DNA from: an uncultured Acetatifactor sp.
GTDB taxonomy: Bacteria > Bacillota > Clostridia > Lachnospirales > Lachnospiraceae
Length of the DNA stretch: 64,000 nucleotides
Reading direction: 5' to 3'
Assembly: GCA_910584375.1 (NCBI GenBank)
Contig: CAJUAH010000001.1
Coordinates: 138,560 to 202,559 of the forward strand
A program made the position numbers and the translations under genes. The notes under the pieces were generated by a model. It did not search any database. It saw nothing but the letters and a program-made list of their open reading frames with translations, and was not told the DNA's origin. Numbering within the stretch: position 1 is the stretch's first letter; every line of letters starts with the position of its first letter. This document shows, in pieces, positions 62,701 through 64,000 of this stretch.

Positions 62701-64000
62701 ACGGCGGCGGGGACACTGGAGTACACTTCTGTGTATGGAAAGGTAACTGTATCCGTTCCCTCGCTGTCGGATGGGAGCGTGTGGAAAAAAGGCAGTCGCA
62801 CAGAGCCCACGGAGGACAGGCCGGGTTCGCAGACATATATTTCCACGGAGTACGGAACAGTGACGGTGGAGATCCCTGCGCTGTCCGACACCAATGTGTG
62901 GACAGCCCGGATGAACCCTGCGCCGACGGAAGATACGCCGGGGGCTATGGAGTATACATCCGCGAAATACGGAACAGTGACGGCGGAGATCCCGAAACTT
63001 ATGGACACAGATGTGTGGACCGTGAAGAGAACGGCAGAGCCCGGCAAGGACGCGACAGGCTCTATGGAGTATACGTCAAAATACGGAACGGTGACAGTAT
63101 CGATCCCTGCGCTGTCCGATGCGACAGTATGGACGGAAAAGGTGACGGCGGAGCCGACGGAGGATAATCCAGGTTCCAGAGAATACAGTTCGGACAGATA
63201 TGGGACAGTGACAGAGTCGATCCCGGCATTGTCGGATGAGGATGCGTGGAAAAAAGGCAATCGCACGGAGCCTACGGAGGATACGCCCGGCTCACAGGTA
63301 TACATTTCTTCGGAGTACGGAACAGTGACGACGCCGATCCCTGCGCTGTCCGACACCAATGTATGGACAGCCCGGATGAACCCTGCGCCGACGGAGAATG
63401 CCGCAGGCATTATGGAATATATTTCAGAAAAATACGGAACGGTGTCGATCCCGATCCCCGCGCTGTCTGACAGGGACGTATGGGCGGCTCGGATGAACCC
63501 CGCGCCGACCAGGGATACGGCGGGGGCTATGGAGTATACCTCGAAATATGGGACGATAACCGTAGACATCCCTGCGCTGTCGGATGCGGATACATGGATC
63601 GGGAAAACGGTGACGGATCCCACAGAGGAGGAGCCGGGGACGCTGCGGTATACCTCAGAGAAATACGGTGAAGTGGAAGTGCCGATCCCGGCGCTGACAG
63701 ACACCGGCGTGTGGCAGCCGGGAACCAGGCTTGAACCCACGGAGTCGGAGGACGGCTCGCAGGAATATATCTCGGCGGAGTACGGCAAAGTGACGGAAAA
63801 GATTCCGGCTCTGGGACATGAACACAGGTGGAACGGCTGGGAATCTGACAGCGACAGGCATTGGCGCGTATGCGACTGCGGAGAGAAAAAAGATCTGGCG
63901 GCTCATATTTTCGGAGCATGGGTGACAGACCGCGAGCCCCTGGAAAACGAGCCTGGAAACAGGCACAGAGTATGCGAAGAATGCGGGTATGTAGAAGATC
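59770..64000 (+). CDS. Giant secreted repeat protein, 3' part, runs off the window
   Basis: Open for more than 1400 codons with no stop to base 64000; first internal ATG at 60001 lacks a clear ribosome binding site. Order: more beta-helix (to about 60800), one InlB/Listeria-Bacteroides-type repeat ending 'KTFYAKW' (about 60815-61018), further beta-helix with 'GGAVWVDNGGTFYLYGGT', an Ig-like domain (about 62080-62530), then ten or so 37-39-residue tandem repeats (62640-63815), and a Cys/His-containing region ('CDCGEKKDLAAHIF'). Probably one protein with the preceding frame; a cell-wall anchor may lie beyond the window. An adhesin or glycan-binding surface role is inference. Confidence 0.75.
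62640..63815 (+). repeat. About ten tandem repeats of 111-117 nt in the giant surface protein
   Basis: Repeat unit pattern: 'VWTxxxxxEPTEDTPGSMEY' followed by 'TSxKYGTVTVxIPALSDxx'. Units vary from each other by scattered substitutions and are 37-39 codons long. Because the repeat is strongly periodic, a long repetitive antisense frame (62541-63788) also exists and is a shadow. Confidence 0.9.

Noticed and set aside
62541..63788. 415-aa repetitive antisense frame rich in SVGS-type units
   Set aside because: Mirror of the tandem repeats in the giant surface protein; the plus-strand frame has recognisable beta-helix and Ig-like domains on both sides.
62640..63815. Direct repeats considered as a CRISPR array
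   Set aside because: Units are 111-117 nt, contiguous without unique spacers, and lie in a continuous reading frame.

Overview
The window looks like a chromosomal segment of a Lachnospiraceae-type member of the Clostridia. Supporting signs are the rpmG-secE-nusG-rplK-rplA-rplJ-rplL-rpoB-rpoC and rpsL-rpsG-fusA-tuf gene blocks in Firmicutes order, a valyl T-box leader, an L10 leader, strong AGGAGG ribosome binding sites, sigma-A promoters with 17-nt spacers, and abundant GH2/GH13 glycosidases. The housekeeping part is fairly GC-rich with strong codon bias. One short block (about 52.1-53.3 kb) is clearly AT-rich and looks acquired. No tRNA, rRNA or CRISPR array was recognised, and every CDS coordinate was read by eye.

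Layout. 0-18 kb: a large GH2 beta-galactosidase; a LacI-type sugar-sensor domain fused to a GGDEF domain; an mraY-like/greA/HAD-CPBP operon; a 960-nt non-coding stretch with two inverted structured palindromes and minisatellites; glutamate synthase gltB-gltD; and a GH13 alpha-glucosidase. 18-27 kb: a DUF2716-type gene with an internal TGA; an AAA-ATPase/PD-(D/E)XK protein; a 100-nt palindrome; a T-box-controlled archaeal-type ValRS carrying a 15-nt repeat expansion; a GT-C membrane protein whose 3' end overlaps the valS promoter and T-box; and asnA. 27-41 kb: the ribosomal/RNA polymerase cluster, interrupted between rplA and rplJ by a large membrane protein gene. 41-46 kb (minus strand): an ECF sigma factor, a small membrane protein, a transglutaminase lipoprotein, a GspF/PilC-like protein and pilin-like proteins. 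46-52 kb: rfbD, rpsL, rpsG, fusA and tuf.

52-64 kb is accessory. It holds an AT-rich three-gene unit (4-TM protein, 69-aa protein, 178-aa protein). Next come a nucleotidyltransferase and a DUF402-HAD fusion coupled to a lipoprotein gene split at a G7 tract. Then there is an alpha/beta hydrolase interrupted by an in-frame TAG, and a giant secreted repeat protein split by a one-base shift and running off the window.

Themes for follow-up are the number of palindromic, probably structured, intergenic repeats inserted even inside core operons; the four open reading frames broken by a single base each, all in accessory genes; and the two unrecognised gene groups after tuf. The NTase/DUF402-HAD pair and the AT-rich trio are the best candidates for undescribed systems, but their functions are inference only.
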